Origin: Bacteroidota bacterium
Lineage (GTDB): Bacteria; Bacteroidota; Ignavibacteria; Kryptoniales; JAKASW01
Length of the DNA: 64,000 bases
Direction: 5' to 3'
NCBI GenBank assembly: GCA_021811615.1
Contig: JAJZNW010000015.1
Location: 1-64,000, forward strand
The first letter of the stretch is position 1. Each line of letters opens with the position of its first letter. The notes beneath the pieces are model-generated. The model saw only the letters and a list, made by a program, of their open reading frames with translations, ran no database searches and was not told the DNA's origin. Positions 1 through 9,470 of this stretch are shown in pieces. The position numbers and the translations under genes are program-made.

Positions 1-126
1 CACGTTGACCTGCTCGTACTGGTTGACTTTTTTGTATTGATCGCGCGAGAGAGAGACCATCTCATAACATCCTGCAAAGAAGAACATGGATATTGCGAGA
101 AGCATCGACACAACTGACCTCAACAT
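1..126 (-). CDS. Lipoprotein, N-terminal part only (runs off the left edge)
   Basis: A minus-strand reading frame starts with ATG at 126 and stays open to the window edge, giving 42 residues. It begins MLRSVVSMLLAISMFFFAGC: a hydrophobic signal segment followed by a lipobox (FAGC), so the mature protein should be lipidated at Cys20. The ribosome binding site GGAGG lies about 8 bases upstream of the start (plus-strand cctcc near 132-136), which supports this start. After the cysteine the visible part (YEMVSLSRDQYKKVNQYEQV) is polar. No family can be assigned from so little. It is divergent from hisS, so 127-261 should hold both promoters. Confidence 0.7.
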   Translation of the reverse strand, partial: MLRSVVSMLLAISMFFFAGCYEMVSLSRDQYKKVNQYEQVNV

Positions 127-261
127 CGGAGCCTCCAGTTTGGAACCGGGATATCGACCGGCGGAGTGTAATCAGATACGAGTAGAATTGACGCCATTTA
201 TGATTAAATTAAACACAAATCCCTTTGAAAGAAATTGTAACCACAAGGACGGTCATAGAAA

Positions 262-1731
262 TTGAAAGAGTCAGAGCCAATTACTCCGGCATCCAGGAAA
301 TCGGAAACGATAGAGCCTCAAAACGTCAAAGGCTTCCGGGACCTTCTCCCGAGAGACGCATACAGGAAAAACGAAATCGTGTCGGTCATAAGGCGAGTTT
401 ATGAAAGCTACGGATTTCTGCCGGTAGAGACACCCGGACTTGAATACCTGGAGATCCTCCTCGGCGAGTACGGCGATGAGAACACGAAACAAATCTTCCG
501 TTTCAAAAGCCCGGAGGAACAGGATGTCGCTCTAAGGTTCGACCTAACGGTGCCCCTCGCAAGGATAGTGGCACAGTATGCCGACCTGCCGAAACCGTTC
601 AAGCGTTACCAGGTCGGGTCGGTGTGGCGGGCGGATAAGCCGGACCCCGGACGATTCCGTGAATTCACGCAGTTCGATGTGGATGTAGTGGGCACATCGA
701 GCCAGCTGGCTGAGGCAGAGGTGATTTCAGCCGTCGTCAAATCTTTGCGGGAAATTGGAGTGGGGGATTTCACCGTTAATGTGAATAGCCGACGCGTCTT
801 AAACGCGGCAATCTCTAAAGCTGGGATTGCTCCACATAACGCTAAGAAAGTTCTACGAATCCTTGACAAGTTCTTCAAGATTGGGCATCAAAATGTCATG
901 CTTGAGCTGACAGAGGGAAGAATAGACTCTTCGGGAGACAAAATTCCAGGACTCGGTCTAAAAGAAAACAGCGCAACACTCATTACGTCCGTGTTCGTTA
1001 TAGCATTGTCAAGCCCTGGCACCTCCAGAAAAAAGATGCTGGATTTTCTGACCGAACACTTCGGTGAAGAAAGTTGTTCGGACCTTATAAATCTTGATGA
1101 ACTTCTGGAGTCGCTTGGTTTGGGCAGTAACGTAGTGCGATTTGACCCGACAATAGCAAGAGGACTTGATTACTACACAGGCCCTGTTTTTGAAGTCAAC
1201 CTTAATAACAAGCCTCTATTCGGGAGTGTCGCCGGAGGCGGAAGGTACGATAATCTTGTAAGTAGGTTCACTGGCGTGCAGCTTCCTGCGGTCGGGTTTT
1301 CTATTGGAGTTGATAGGTTGCTCGCCGCGATAAGTAGTGAGGCGACTAATGCCAATCTTGTGGATGTCGTGGTAACCATAATGGAGCGAAATAAGTTGGA
1401 TGAGTATCTGAAAATTGCAGAGGAATTGAGAGCGGCAGGCATACGCACAGACTTATACCTCGGAACAGAAAAGAGCCTCCGTAAACAGCTCCAATACGCA
1501 GATAAGTTGAACGCTCGATTTGCAGTTATCGTGGGTTCGAATGAGTTCCAGAACGGGATGGTGACAATTAAGAGTCTAGAATCTGGTTCAACGCTTGCAA
1601 GTGAGACCAGCGATCGAACCCAGTGGCTGAAAGAATCCAGGGAGAAACAGTTGGAAATTGCGAGGCGCGATCTAGTAACTGAGATGAAAAGGTTAGTGGA
1701 CAAGAGAAAGCTGCTGATCACTTTAGAATAA
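262..1731 (+). CDS. hisS: Histidyl-tRNA synthetase
   Basis: Class II aminoacyl-tRNA synthetase that charges tRNA-His with histidine in the cytoplasm. All hallmark elements are present: class II motif 1 (VKGFRDLLP start and the following helix), motif 2 with the RYQVGSVWRAD and GRFREFTQFDVD stretches, the histidine-specific LDYYTGPVFE segment, motif 3 around GGGRYDNLV and GFSIGVDRL, and a C-terminal anticodon-binding domain of the Rossmann-like HGTP type. At 489 residues it is longer than the usual 420-430, with about 20 extra N-terminal residues and a basic C-terminal tail. The start is TTG at 262, with AAGGAC about 12 bases upstream. It stands alone, divergent from the lipoprotein gene. Confidence 0.97.
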   Translation: MKESEPITPASRKSETIEPQNVKGFRDLLPRDAYRKNEIVSVIRRVYESYGFLPVETPGLEYLEILLGEYGDENTKQIFRFKSPEEQDVALRFDLTVPLARIVAQYADLPKPFKRYQVGSVWRADKPDPGRFREFTQFDVDVVGTSSQLAEAEVISAVVKSLREIGVGDFTVNVNSRRVLNAAISKAGIAPHNAKKVLRILDKFFKIGHQNVMLELTEGRIDSSGDKIPGLGLKENSATLITSVFVIALSSPGTSRKKMLDFLTEHFGEESCSDLINLDELLESLGLGSNVVRFDPTIARGLDYYTGPVFEVNLNNKPLFGSVAGGGRYDNLVSRFTGVQLPAVGFSIGVDRLLAAISSEATNANLVDVVVTIMERNKLDEYLKIAEELRAAGIRTDLYLGTEKSLRKQLQYADKLNARFAVIVGSNEFQNGMVTIKSLESGSTLASETSDRTQWLKESREKQLEIARRDLVTEMKRLVDKRKLLITLE

Positions 1732-1998
1732 ATCCGGAACCACTCTATTCTCTGATACAGCTAATTACAGTGCAATAGCCGCGAAATACAACGCGAGATA
1801 CCGAGAATCGGCTTCGCCACGGAAATTGTGAAGCTCCTTTCCGAACTCTGAGTTGCCGGCGATCGCTAGCCGGTCAAATCCGCGACGCACATTATGCCGG
1901 TGTTTTTTTACCCACCGGGCATTCATCCCGTAATCGATATCTGCCGGCAGAACCGTGCCGGCCAATATTACTATTTCCATAAAAGTGAGGGGGAGGAA

Positions 1999-2982
1999 AT
2001 GGCAGGCTTAATTGAGAGTATGTTCGCGCGGCAGCTCGAAGAGAGAAAGCAGCGGCTGCAGGAGGCGGCAACCAGGGCAAGCGATCCGAGGCAAATCCAC
2101 GATTTGTTGGACGATGTCGATCGTGCGCTGGCGAAAATCTCATCCGGTAATTACGGACTCTGCGAGAGCTGCCACGAGCCGATCGAACCCGACCGGCTTG
2201 CTCTCGATCCGATGACAAGGTACTGCGTAGACCATCTTACGGAAAACGAGCAGCATGCGCTTGAGAGGGATATCGAACTGGCGCGACAAATGCAAAACAG
2301 GCTTCTGCCGGCTCGGGATCTCATCCTGCCAGGCTGGACCAGTCACTTCCACTACGAGCCGTCCGGTCAGGTAAGCGGCGACTACTGCGACATAATTGCC
2401 GGGGATAATCCGGCAGAATCGTTCTATTTCATTGTAGGAGACGTCACAGGGAAAGGGATAGCCGCATCTCTTCTTATGTCACAGCTTCACGCGATGTTCA
2501 GGACCCTGGCAGGTTCAGATTTTTCACTTAGCGAGTTGATGGAGCGGATCAACCGGCTTTTCTGCGAGGCGAGCCTTTCCACCCATTTCGCGACACTTGT
2601 GTGCGGGCTGGCTCACAAGACCGGAGAAATAGAGTTTTCAAATGCGGGCCATTGCCTTCCATTTATTATTCGTGAGAGAGGGATCGAGAGACTTTCCACC
2701 TCCGGTCTACCGCTCGGATTTGCCTGCGACGCGCATTACCATACGGAGAAAAAAGCACTCCTGAGCGGTGATACCCTTTTCCTGTACACTGACGGGCTCA
2801 CGGAATCGGCAGCGCATTCGGGTGAACTTTACGGAGAGAACAGATTGCTCGATCTGCTTAAGGGAGCATCATCCGTATCCCCGAAGGAGCTGCTGGAGTC
2901 TTGCCTCCACGATCTCACTCGATTCAGTGGACGTGGACGGAGAAGCGACGATCTGACTTTGATGGTACTTAGGAAAGAATGA
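1999..2982 (+). CDS. DksA/TraR-type zinc finger fused to an RsbU/SpoIIE-type PP2C phosphatase
   Basis: 327 residues from the ATG at 1999, which is preceded by a purine-rich GAGGGGGAGG. The frame is open further upstream to 1894, but no motif lies there. Residues 1-80 form a coiled-coil-rich segment and a C4-like zinc finger (CESC, then YCVDH about 20 residues later) of the DksA/TraR kind, including the GNYGLCESC and EPIEPDRL signatures. Residues about 85-325 form a SpoIIE/RsbU phosphatase. Its opening helix RDIELARQMQNRLLP and the metal-binding aspartate motifs SGDYCD, VGDVTGKG, LYTDGLTE and SDDLTLMVL are all intact, so catalysis is expected. RsbU-type enzymes dephosphorylate anti-anti-sigma factors; none is encoded nearby. 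The zinc finger may tether the phosphatase to RNA polymerase or sense redox or zinc, which is inference. Confidence 0.9.
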   Translation: MAGLIESMFARQLEERKQRLQEAATRASDPRQIHDLLDDVDRALAKISSGNYGLCESCHEPIEPDRLALDPMTRYCVDHLTENEQHALERDIELARQMQNRLLPARDLILPGWTSHFHYEPSGQVSGDYCDIIAGDNPAESFYFIVGDVTGKGIAASLLMSQLHAMFRTLAGSDFSLSELMERINRLFCEASLSTHFATLVCGLAHKTGEIEFSNAGHCLPFIIRERGIERLSTSGLPLGFACDAHYHTEKKALLSGDTLFLYTDGLTESAAHSGELYGENRLLDLLKGASSVSPKELLESCLHDLTRFSGRGRRSDDLTLMVLRKE

Positions 2983-3065
2983 CGTTTGCCGAAAGTCACG
3001 TCCCGCTATGGCAACGATCAGAAATCCGGTCTTACCGGCGGCGGTGTGAATGAGCCGAAAGAGAT

Positions 3066-3941
3066 CTATCGTGCACGAGGTGGTATCCAGTCGTCCCTGC
3101 TTATGCTCTTCAATTTGACGACGATACTTCCCAGGATTACCTTGAGATCGGCTCGTAACGGAACCTCCGCGGAGTCAGCTGAGATCCACCCGTTGAATTG
3201 TCCAGTTACTCCGAAGGTCCCTGTGAAATTGATATGACCCGAAAGCCTTTCGGCTTCGATGGGAAAATCGAACGCGTCGACTTCGCATTTCCCGTGCTTT
3301 TCATTTATCGTCAACGTCACAGTGGATCGGACGGTATCTGAGACGATCGGGATTTCCAGCGTTTCCTTTTTCCCATCCGATGTCCTGCAAGCTTCTCTCA
3401 CGTAGTAAAAAAAACTCAAACCGTCCGTGTAAGTAGTATCGAGGGGCATTTCGACTTTTTTAACTACCACTCCTTTAACAGACTCCTCCCATGTCAAAAT
3501 CTTGCGGACGTAGTTGAATATGTAATCGCTTCGCACCTTCTTGTCGCCCTCGTCCTTTTCGTTGTAGGTGGAGAGGCACGTGAGATCCCGGGCATTGGCA
3601 CAAGTTTCATATACTGCATGATAATCGACGAAAGGTATCCCGCTGTAGGAATCGATGAAAGCACGGATCCGGTATGACGGTACTCCATCGCAAACCTCTT
3701 TCCCAAGCAGCTCAAACTTGACAGTGCCGAGTTTGAAGAAAAGATAACTCGCCTCGAATGTTACCGATTCCCTCGGCTGCATTATGTATCTCTCCTCAGA
3801 CATACTCCACCCGCTGGTTCGCATCGCCGTGCCCATGTCATTCAACAGAGACGAGGCAACGATGACTTTCAACAAGAAAAGAGTGGAAATTGAAACCCCT
3901 GGAATCGCCACGAAGGCTGCGGAACGCTTTAGCAAGGACAT
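3066..3941 (-). CDS. DUF3108 family exported protein
   Basis: 291 residues starting at an ATG followed by a hydrophobic segment (residues about 8-30), so probably exported or membrane anchored. The body matches the DUF3108 pattern: an N-terminal part around ESVTFEASYLFFKLGTVKFE, a central DYIFNYVRKILTWE segment, the TYTDGLSFFYYVRE block, and a C-terminal DLKVILGSIVVKLKS strand pair. Family members are periplasmic beta-rich proteins of unknown function in Gram-negative bacteria. The gene lies 284 bases beyond the usher-like gene on the same strand. It could be the last member of that operon, but the gap is too large to be sure. Confidence 0.75.
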   Translation of the reverse strand: MSLLKRSAAFVAIPGVSISTLFLLKVIVASSLLNDMGTAMRTSGWSMSEERYIMQPRESVTFEASYLFFKLGTVKFELLGKEVCDGVPSYRIRAFIDSYSGIPFVDYHAVYETCANARDLTCLSTYNEKDEGDKKVRSDYIFNYVRKILTWEESVKGVVVKKVEMPLDTTYTDGLSFFYYVREACRTSDGKKETLEIPIVSDTVRSTVTLTINEKHGKCEVDAFDFPIEAERLSGHINFTGTFGVTGQFNGWISADSAEVPLRADLKVILGSIVVKLKSISRDDWIPPRAR

Positions 3942-4225
3942 CCTCCTCGAATGACTTACCTGTTGTGGATTTCAAAAATTCGCTGCCGGTTTCAGAACAC
4001 GCCTGCCTGGCACATGGAACCACACGGACATCAAAACAGGCAAACTAACCACTTCAGCTTTCGTCCGCCCGAAGCACATTTTTCACCGGAATATCATCCA
4101 AAGAACATAGAAGAATCCAGTCACATAGAACAATTTTCCGATTTTTCTGACTTACGTGGGAAAAGGGTGTCGGGCAACTTTCTCCTGCCGTCCTTTCATT
4201 ATCCCCTTTCCGACGGGCCTCTTCT

Positions 4226-7200
4226 TCACTGCACGCTGATGATCTTCATCGACTTAAACAGTTTGAGGGTTTCAAGCTCATTCATGAGCGACTTTGCCGT
4301 CTTGCGATAGGGAGTCGGTGTTGTGTAGACCTCGAACCTGAGTGTGGTGGAGTCGAAATCTATCAGGGCATCTATGCCGCGACGGTCGAACAGGCCGCTG
4401 GCGAACGCAAGGGCGCTCCGGTAGTTGTCAAACTCGCCAAGGAGCACCGCATACCTGTCCACGATATAACGACCCGCGAAAAGCAACTCCGCCCGCCTGA
4501 ATTGCCGGAAGGTTCTCACTTTATCGAGGAGATTCTGTGCATCGGTTTCATTTCCGAACGCACCGACGATCACTTCGTACAAGCGCAATGGAGAATTGTA
4601 ACCGAGCCTGGTTTTCATGCCCAGCATCGCACGCGATTCGGAAGCGAATCTCTCCGCGTCGGACAGAGACCGGAAGAATCCGAGGCGGACTGAGAATGTG
4701 TACCGAACATTCGAGTCAGGAAGAACCATAACGAATGCGTCTCTGATTCCGTAATCGTAAATCAGTCTTTGCTCAAGCCGGTAGGCTTCCTCCCCTTCCT
4801 TCATAGTGTCGAGTTGGACGGCGTACAGGCTGGATTTCGGATTGTACCTTACATGGACAACTCTGCCGATCCTTCTTTGGAGTTCGGAGGCAAACAATCT
4901 TGCCCTGTCGCGCTCGGAGAACGCTCCCAGCTGAATCATGTATCTCATTGCACGGATTGCGGCAGCTTTCTTCTCTCGGGCCGCTACTACGGCAGGCGGA
5001 GGAGGGGCGCTCAGGACAAAACTGAGACCCTTAATGAAATCGCCCGATTTCTTCGACTCGACCGTGAAATCCCTGTACATCGGTGCCGACGTGTCGCCGA
5101 GCGCGGATACCTGGCTCGGGTCGACATAGATCTTGTAGTCTCCAGGCGGGACTCCCACATAGTAAATGCTCCCGTCATTAAACGCCGAAATGGTTTTTCT
5201 GTACTTCCCGTGTATCGCTTCGACGATTACCTCAATCCCTGGAACTGCTCTTTGCCTTCCTTTCACAACCCTCTTCACGCTCCCCTGAATGACACCGGCA
5301 GTATAGAACGGTATGTCTATCGGCTTGTATACGTTGGGATCGGTAATAAACGAAAAGGATTTTCTGACCGGCATCCATAACGGGTTTTGCAGAGAGCCCG
5401 ATTGAATGTCGGCACTGTACTGAGTGTAAGGGAGAAGATCCCACGCCCTAATGATCCCAGACGTGAAAAGATCTGACGACACCGCCTGTCGAAGAACTAT
5501 ATCTCCGTTCTTTATGAGCACGTCGCCCTTATCGAACTTCCCGTCCTGATTATTGTCCAGGTACATGCGCATCGATACTGCCGACTGACCGGCCCACTGT
5601 ACACGATTGAAAAGGAATTCCCCGTAGTGCGAATCGTACCCCACCGAACCGCTGACAAATTGAGTCGAGTTCCTTTGACCTCCCTGAACGGTAGTGGAAC
5701 TCGATGCTTGCATGAAAGGCAAATCCCAAGTGAGCTGGAGGTTGAATGATATATCGTGATTAAGCAAGTCTCCATTCACCGAGAACTGGGCCGAGACCGC
5801 ATTCCCAATGTACTGCGATAAATCCAATCTGACCGTCGTGATGGAATTCGACCCCAAATCGTAATCCGCGGTGAGTCCGGCAAGCGTTCCGTTTACGAAA
5901 CTGAAAGCTCCGTTGCCAAGGAAGAAAGAGTACAGCAATGCCGCCGTAAGAGTCTTGCCTATAGCCGGGCTCTGAGATGCATAAGCCTGATAGGAGCCTG
6001 TATAGTTGAACGAAATATTGAATCTCGACACGCTTGCCTCGACGCCTCCGGAGTAGCTCAAGGTTTTGCTGCCGCCATAGTAATTCTGGCCATTGCCGGC
6101 GAAATCAAGGTCAAGCATATTTGTTCCGAATGGGAATGGAAGGTAAACGGTGCCGGACAGCTGGTTGAGTTCTCCGGATGGGTTGTAGAGTCCGTTTTTG
6201 TAGTAGTGGTAATATGTCAGGTTGACTGAGGCCTGCGAAGGGTACACAGCCTCGAGAGTACTCTCATACAGCATTGAAGGCGCCGCCGTCAAAGTAAGAA
6301 TATACGGTGAACCTATTCTCATCGTGAAAGAATTGTAAGGCACCGGTTTGTTGAAGAGCGGACTCTGAAGATAGTCTGCTCCGACCTCCTCGGTCAGCCA
6401 GCCGGTAAGCCCGTAGGATGCGTTCACCTGTACAAGGTTGCTGTTCGATGTGCTTAGCTTACCGGCATTGATAGTGTAATCGAACTCACCCTTAGGAATC
6501 AGGTTGAAGGGTATCTGAAGACGCCTGTCTAATTCTTCAAACTGCCCGGAAGGTCCGAAGGTTTTCAGCTGGAGATATGAAGATCCGTAAACAAGAGGGA
6601 TATCATAATGTACTCTTCCGAACGCGTTGGCCTGGGCAAAGCCCACCCGCTCTCCGTTCAGATAGAGCTCGGTCTGCCAACCTGGCTGAACGTTCGCGTC
6701 GAATGCATAACTTCCGAAGAACCTCCTGAGTTGAACCGGTTGATTTGTTATCTGGACTCCCCGAAAGTCGTACTGGTTTATTCCGTTGCTGAAAAGATTG
6801 CCAACGGAAAAGCTCGTTATCACCCTGGTAGAATCGATAACGTATCGCCAGTGAATTTCTTTTGTGTAAATAGTCGATTGTTTACCGACCATTTCACCGC
6901 TGAGAGTTCCCTCGATATCTCCGCCGAGCAATTCTCCGCCTGCGAGGAAATTGTAGGAGTATGAAGGGGTGCTGCCGCTGTAGTATGATCCGAGGGAGTA
7001 GTCCATGACCCCGCCGTTCAGGAGGGACCAGTTTCTCGGATATTCAAGAGGTGCCTGCGGTCTGAAGATGCCGAGCGGTTGAGTCTGATACTGCATGTTC
7101 ACTTTTCGCTGATAGCTCGAGATAATCGGCAGCTTGAGCGTGGTTTTCAGCAATATCGTCAGCCTGTTCATATCGAGAGAGAAATCCAGCTTAAACATCT

Positions 7201-7651
7201 TGCGGAAGAACGCGGGAAGCACATAGAAATCGACCGGACCCCTGATAAAATCGGTGGAGTCGAACGTAAACTTCTTCCCCCCAACGTGAACGGTCAGCCT
7301 ATCGAAGCTGATCGTATATTTATCAGACTCCTTGATGTAAAAACCCGAGATGGTCCCTTTGCGGATATCGAGATGGTTATCCAACTGTAAATCGTTGAAG
7401 AGCGTATGAACGGGGAGGTAAATTGAGTTGCCTGCGTAGAGAGCTGTGACATAGGTATCGACGAGCCCTCCGTAGCCGAACGTAAATATCACCGGTTGCT
7501 GATGTACAGGGGTGGAGAAACCCGCCGGCTCCGGGTCGGAGGAATTATTTTTCCCGGCACGCGGCGTTGCGGACACCACCGACGCAAGAAAAAAGGCTGT
7601 TATCGGCAAAACTAATCGCAGGGACTGCCTGCAGAAAGATCTATAGTCCAT
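4226..7651 (-). CDS. Usher-like outer-membrane protein with three C-terminal SPOR-like repeats
   Basis: 1141 residues with a signal peptide ending near SVVSATP. Residues about 50-180 form a small alpha/beta domain with NSIYLPVHTLFNDL and LTILLKTTLKLP strands. Residues about 200-780 are aromatic-rich alternating strands typical of a beta-barrel. They include an usher-like turn (ELYLNGERVGFAQ, about 330) and an YLDNNQDGKFDKGD segment (about 697) as seen in usher C-terminal regions. A carboxypeptidase-regulatory-like beta domain follows (GVIQGSVKRV to GDYKIYVDPS). From about 900 come three tandem SPOR-like repeats, opening RYMIQLGAFSERDRARLFAS, RYTFSVRLGFFRSLSDAERF and RYAVLLGEFDNYRSALAFAS. SPOR domains bind denuded peptidoglycan. 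It is the last gene after the four DUF4402-like subunits and the chaperone, so the likely role is export and assembly of those subunits. No clear ribosome binding site precedes the start. Confidence 0.8.
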   Translation of the reverse strand: MDYRSFCRQSLRLVLPITAFFLASVVSATPRAGKNNSSDPEPAGFSTPVHQQPVIFTFGYGGLVDTYVTALYAGNSIYLPVHTLFNDLQLDNHLDIRKGTISGFYIKESDKYTISFDRLTVHVGGKKFTFDSTDFIRGPVDFYVLPAFFRKMFKLDFSLDMNRLTILLKTTLKLPIISSYQRKVNMQYQTQPLGIFRPQAPLEYPRNWSLLNGGVMDYSLGSYYSGSTPSYSYNFLAGGELLGGDIEGTLSGEMVGKQSTIYTKEIHWRYVIDSTRVITSFSVGNLFSNGINQYDFRGVQITNQPVQLRRFFGSYAFDANVQPGWQTELYLNGERVGFAQANAFGRVHYDIPLVYGSSYLQLKTFGPSGQFEELDRRLQIPFNLIPKGEFDYTINAGKLSTSNSNLVQVNASYGLTGWLTEEVGADYLQSPLFNKPVPYNSFTMRIGSPYILTLTAAPSMLYESTLEAVYPSQASVNLTYYHYYKNGLYNPSGELNQLSGTVYLPFPFGTNMLDLDFAGNGQNYYGGSKTLSYSGGVEASVSRFNISFNYTGSYQAYASQSPAIGKTLTAALLYSFFLGNGAFSFVNGTLAGLTADYDLGSNSITTVRLDLSQYIGNAVSAQFSVNGDLLNHDISFNLQLTWDLPFMQASSSTTVQGGQRNSTQFVSGSVGYDSHYGEFLFNRVQWAGQSAVSMRMYLDNNQDGKFDKGDVLIKNGDIVLRQAVSSDLFTSGIIRAWDLLPYTQYSADIQSGSLQNPLWMPVRKSFSFITDPNVYKPIDIPFYTAGVIQGSVKRVVKGRQRAVPGIEVIVEAIHGKYRKTISAFNDGSIYYVGVPPGDYKIYVDPSQVSALGDTSAPMYRDFTVESKKSGDFIKGLSFVLSAPPPPAVVAAREKKAAAIRAMRYMIQLGAFSERDRARLFASELQRRIGRVVHVRYNPKSSLYAVQLDTMKEGEEAYRLEQRLIYDYGIRDAFVMVLPDSNVRYTFSVRLGFFRSLSDAERFASESRAMLGMKTRLGYNSPLRLYEVIVGAFGNETDAQNLLDKVRTFRQFRRAELLFAGRYIVDRYAVLLGEFDNYRSALAFASGLFDRRGIDALIDFDSTTLRFEVYTTPTPYRKTAKSLMNELETLKLFKSMKIISVQ

Positions 7652-7963
7652 GTGTCATTGTATGGGGAGGCGAGGAATTGTGCCTCCGTCGGCAAAGAGT
7701 CGCCCGGCTGACTATATCTCAGCCGGCGGGGTTGATCTCTTTAGTCCTTGTCGTGTCGATTGAGCCGGACCACGACTACTTTCCCCATACAGGCCCTGCC
7801 GCTTCCGCTCAGGCTTTGGGCCTGCCGGAGTCAGACACTTTTCTCGGGATGTTCTACTCCTATTTTCGTTGTTCTCAAAAGGTTGCCGTTGTCGGGAAGC
7901 CCGGCTCCAAATGCTCAGAAGGTTCATGTGGCAATCGCGAGCACACCCGATGTAACCACATTC
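7652..7963. other. 312-base gap between chaperone and usher genes
   Basis: No coding frame here shows family features or a ribosome binding site. The only structure I see is an 8-bp stem-loop at 7704-7726, listed separately. The gap is unusual inside an otherwise tightly spaced operon and may hold a promoter, a processing site or a decayed gene. Confidence 0.5.
7704..7726 (-). promoter_or_regulatory. Stem-loop between chaperone and usher genes
   Basis: CCGGCTGA at 7704-7711 pairs with TCAGCCGG at 7719-7726 around a 7-base loop. Transcription runs leftward and no U tract follows, so it is not a classical intrinsic terminator. In operons where subunits outnumber the usher, such hairpins often act as RNA stability or attenuation elements; that role is inference. 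Confidence 0.4.
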
Positions 7964-8788
7964 TTACTTCACTGTGAAGGTAAACGACTTTGACACAGGG
8001 ATCATCTTAAGCTGTTGGTTGGGAGGGATGTCGGATCTGTTGGTGGAAAGCGTCAGAGTGGCACTGTAATTTCCCGCAGGCAGCTTGGAGAGTGGTATGT
8101 CGAATCTTTTCACGAAGCTCATGTAGACCGCGATCAGTCCTTCATTGGCATAAACGATGTCTCCGTTTTGGTTTGAGACATGGATCGAGACGGTGCCGAG
8201 GAAAGGGGCGTTCCCTGTCCGCTTCAGGTCGGCGTACAGATTCACCGAAGCAGAATCTTGAGCCGAGTGGAATCCATCGATCTGAACTCCAGTTGCAAGA
8301 TTGCCCTTCTCGTACATGACTGAAGTGATTTGCCGGAAAACGAAGATGATGTTCGCAGTTATACCCGATTTTATCTGTCCGACGAATCTCTGCTGGGGCT
8401 GCGATATTGTAACGAGCCGGGACCAGTAAACGCCGTCGTTCAGACTATCCGGGCTGGACACCGACATGTGCACAACCTGTTCCTGACCGGGATTGAGGAC
8501 GAATTTAGTCGGGAATGCGCTGAGCCAGGAGGCGCACGAAAAATCTTTCGCACTTCCGGTGCTGTCGTTGTAATCCATGAATATGTTCCCGACCGAATCG
8601 GTGTTGGGATAGCCGAACTTGAATTTGATATCGACTTCCTGCGGCACGGTGGAAACGTTAGAGACTACAAACGTCCCGTAAGGAAGTTGATCGGAAATAA
8701 AAACTATGGGTGGAGCGATTACGACCTGTGCGCCGGCATCGATGGCGAACAGCATCATCGCAAGAAATACTAAAGCTCTCTTCTTCAA
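7964..8788 (-). CDS. PapD-like periplasmic fimbrial chaperone
   Basis: 274 residues. The start is TTG at 8788 with an AAGGAG box five bases upstream that overlaps the stop of the preceding gene, so translation is probably coupled. A signal peptide ends at IDAGAQ. The mature protein has the two-immunoglobulin-fold layout of pilus chaperones. The first domain has the edge strands APPIVFISDQLPYGTFVVSN, and the G1-strand region includes PTKFVLNPGQEQVVHMSV and DGVYWSRLVT. The second domain runs from about 165 to the end. It resembles chaperones paired with DUF4402/Csu-type subunits more than classical PapD. It probably stabilises the four small subunits encoded just upstream before delivery to the usher-like protein. 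Confidence 0.75.
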   Translation of the reverse strand: MKKRALVFLAMMLFAIDAGAQVVIAPPIVFISDQLPYGTFVVSNVSTVPQEVDIKFKFGYPNTDSVGNIFMDYNDSTGSAKDFSCASWLSAFPTKFVLNPGQEQVVHMSVSSPDSLNDGVYWSRLVTISQPQQRFVGQIKSGITANIIFVFRQITSVMYEKGNLATGVQIDGFHSAQDSASVNLYADLKRTGNAPFLGTVSIHVSNQNGDIVYANEGLIAVYMSFVKRFDIPLSKLPAGNYSATLTLSTNRSDIPPNQQLKMIPVSKSFTFTVK

Positions 8789-8797
8789 TCTTACTCC

Positions 8798-9379
8798 TTA
8801 ATCTTCGTCGTGATCTATGTTTACTTGAACTCTGATATCGCCTTCATACTGACCGGAGGGTTGCTGAGGCTGGACGTAGATCGTCGCACCGAGCCAGAGA
8901 TAGAGTTTACCCGTAACGAGAGCCGACGAAGGAAGTTGTAACCTCGAATTTGGATTGAAAGTAGTCGCGTTGCCTGGGTCGTTATATGGCGACCATGCGG
9001 CGCTGCTTCCATCGAATTGAATTTGCAGGTGACCGTCCCCCGACTGAAGGAATGCAGGCAGGTAGAAGATCAAGGAAACGGTCTCATTTTTTCCAAAGCC
9101 GTCGACAAGAGCCCTTGCAGCGTCAGAATCGGTAAATGGGATCCTCTTTTGAAGATCGCGTCCGATTACAACGGTTCCGAAAGAGAGATTATTCAATACC
9201 TGCACAGACAGGTTCTCTCCCCGGTTGCCGTTCCATCTTGCATAAGCAGGGACCGCAAAGATAATTGCGCCGCCAAGGGAGGCCACCAGAAAGGCCAGGC
9301 CGAAAAAGAAGCCGTCCAATCGTCGATTCACCGCGGCCTGAGGGGACATTACAGGTCTCATCTTCGTCACTTGTGCCAT
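8798..9379 (-). CDS. DUF4402-like secreted subunit (fourth of four)
   Basis: 193 residues from ATG at 9379, with GGAG/AAGG just upstream. The N-terminus is long (about 24 residues) before a hydrophobic export segment that ends near VPAYA. The mature part has the DUF4402 layout seen in the neighbouring genes: SVQVLNNLSFGTVVIGRD at the start, a central strand block, a KLYLWLGATIYVQPQQPSGQ motif and a final strand (YEGDIRVQVNI). In related loci such proteins are the structural or tip subunits handled by a PapD-like chaperone. It ends 9 bases before the chaperone start. The acidic tail DHDED is distinctive. Confidence 0.65.
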   Translation of the reverse strand: MAQVTKMRPVMSPQAAVNRRLDGFFFGLAFLVASLGGAIIFAVPAYARWNGNRGENLSVQVLNNLSFGTVVIGRDLQKRIPFTDSDAARALVDGFGKNETVSLIFYLPAFLQSGDGHLQIQFDGSSAAWSPYNDPGNATTFNPNSRLQLPSSALVTGKLYLWLGATIYVQPQQPSGQYEGDIRVQVNIDHDED

Positions 9380-9470
9380 CCTTGCTCCATTCTCATTGGC
9401 ATCCTGAATTTCTCCTTGTTCATCGTGCTCGAAAGCATATTCATAAGTAAGTCGATTCCAGAAGAGCCTT

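Noticed and set aside
1765-1980. 71-codon minus-strand open frame between hisS and the phosphatase gene
   Set aside because: No ribosome binding site on that strand and no recognisable family; could be a remnant but cannot be supported.
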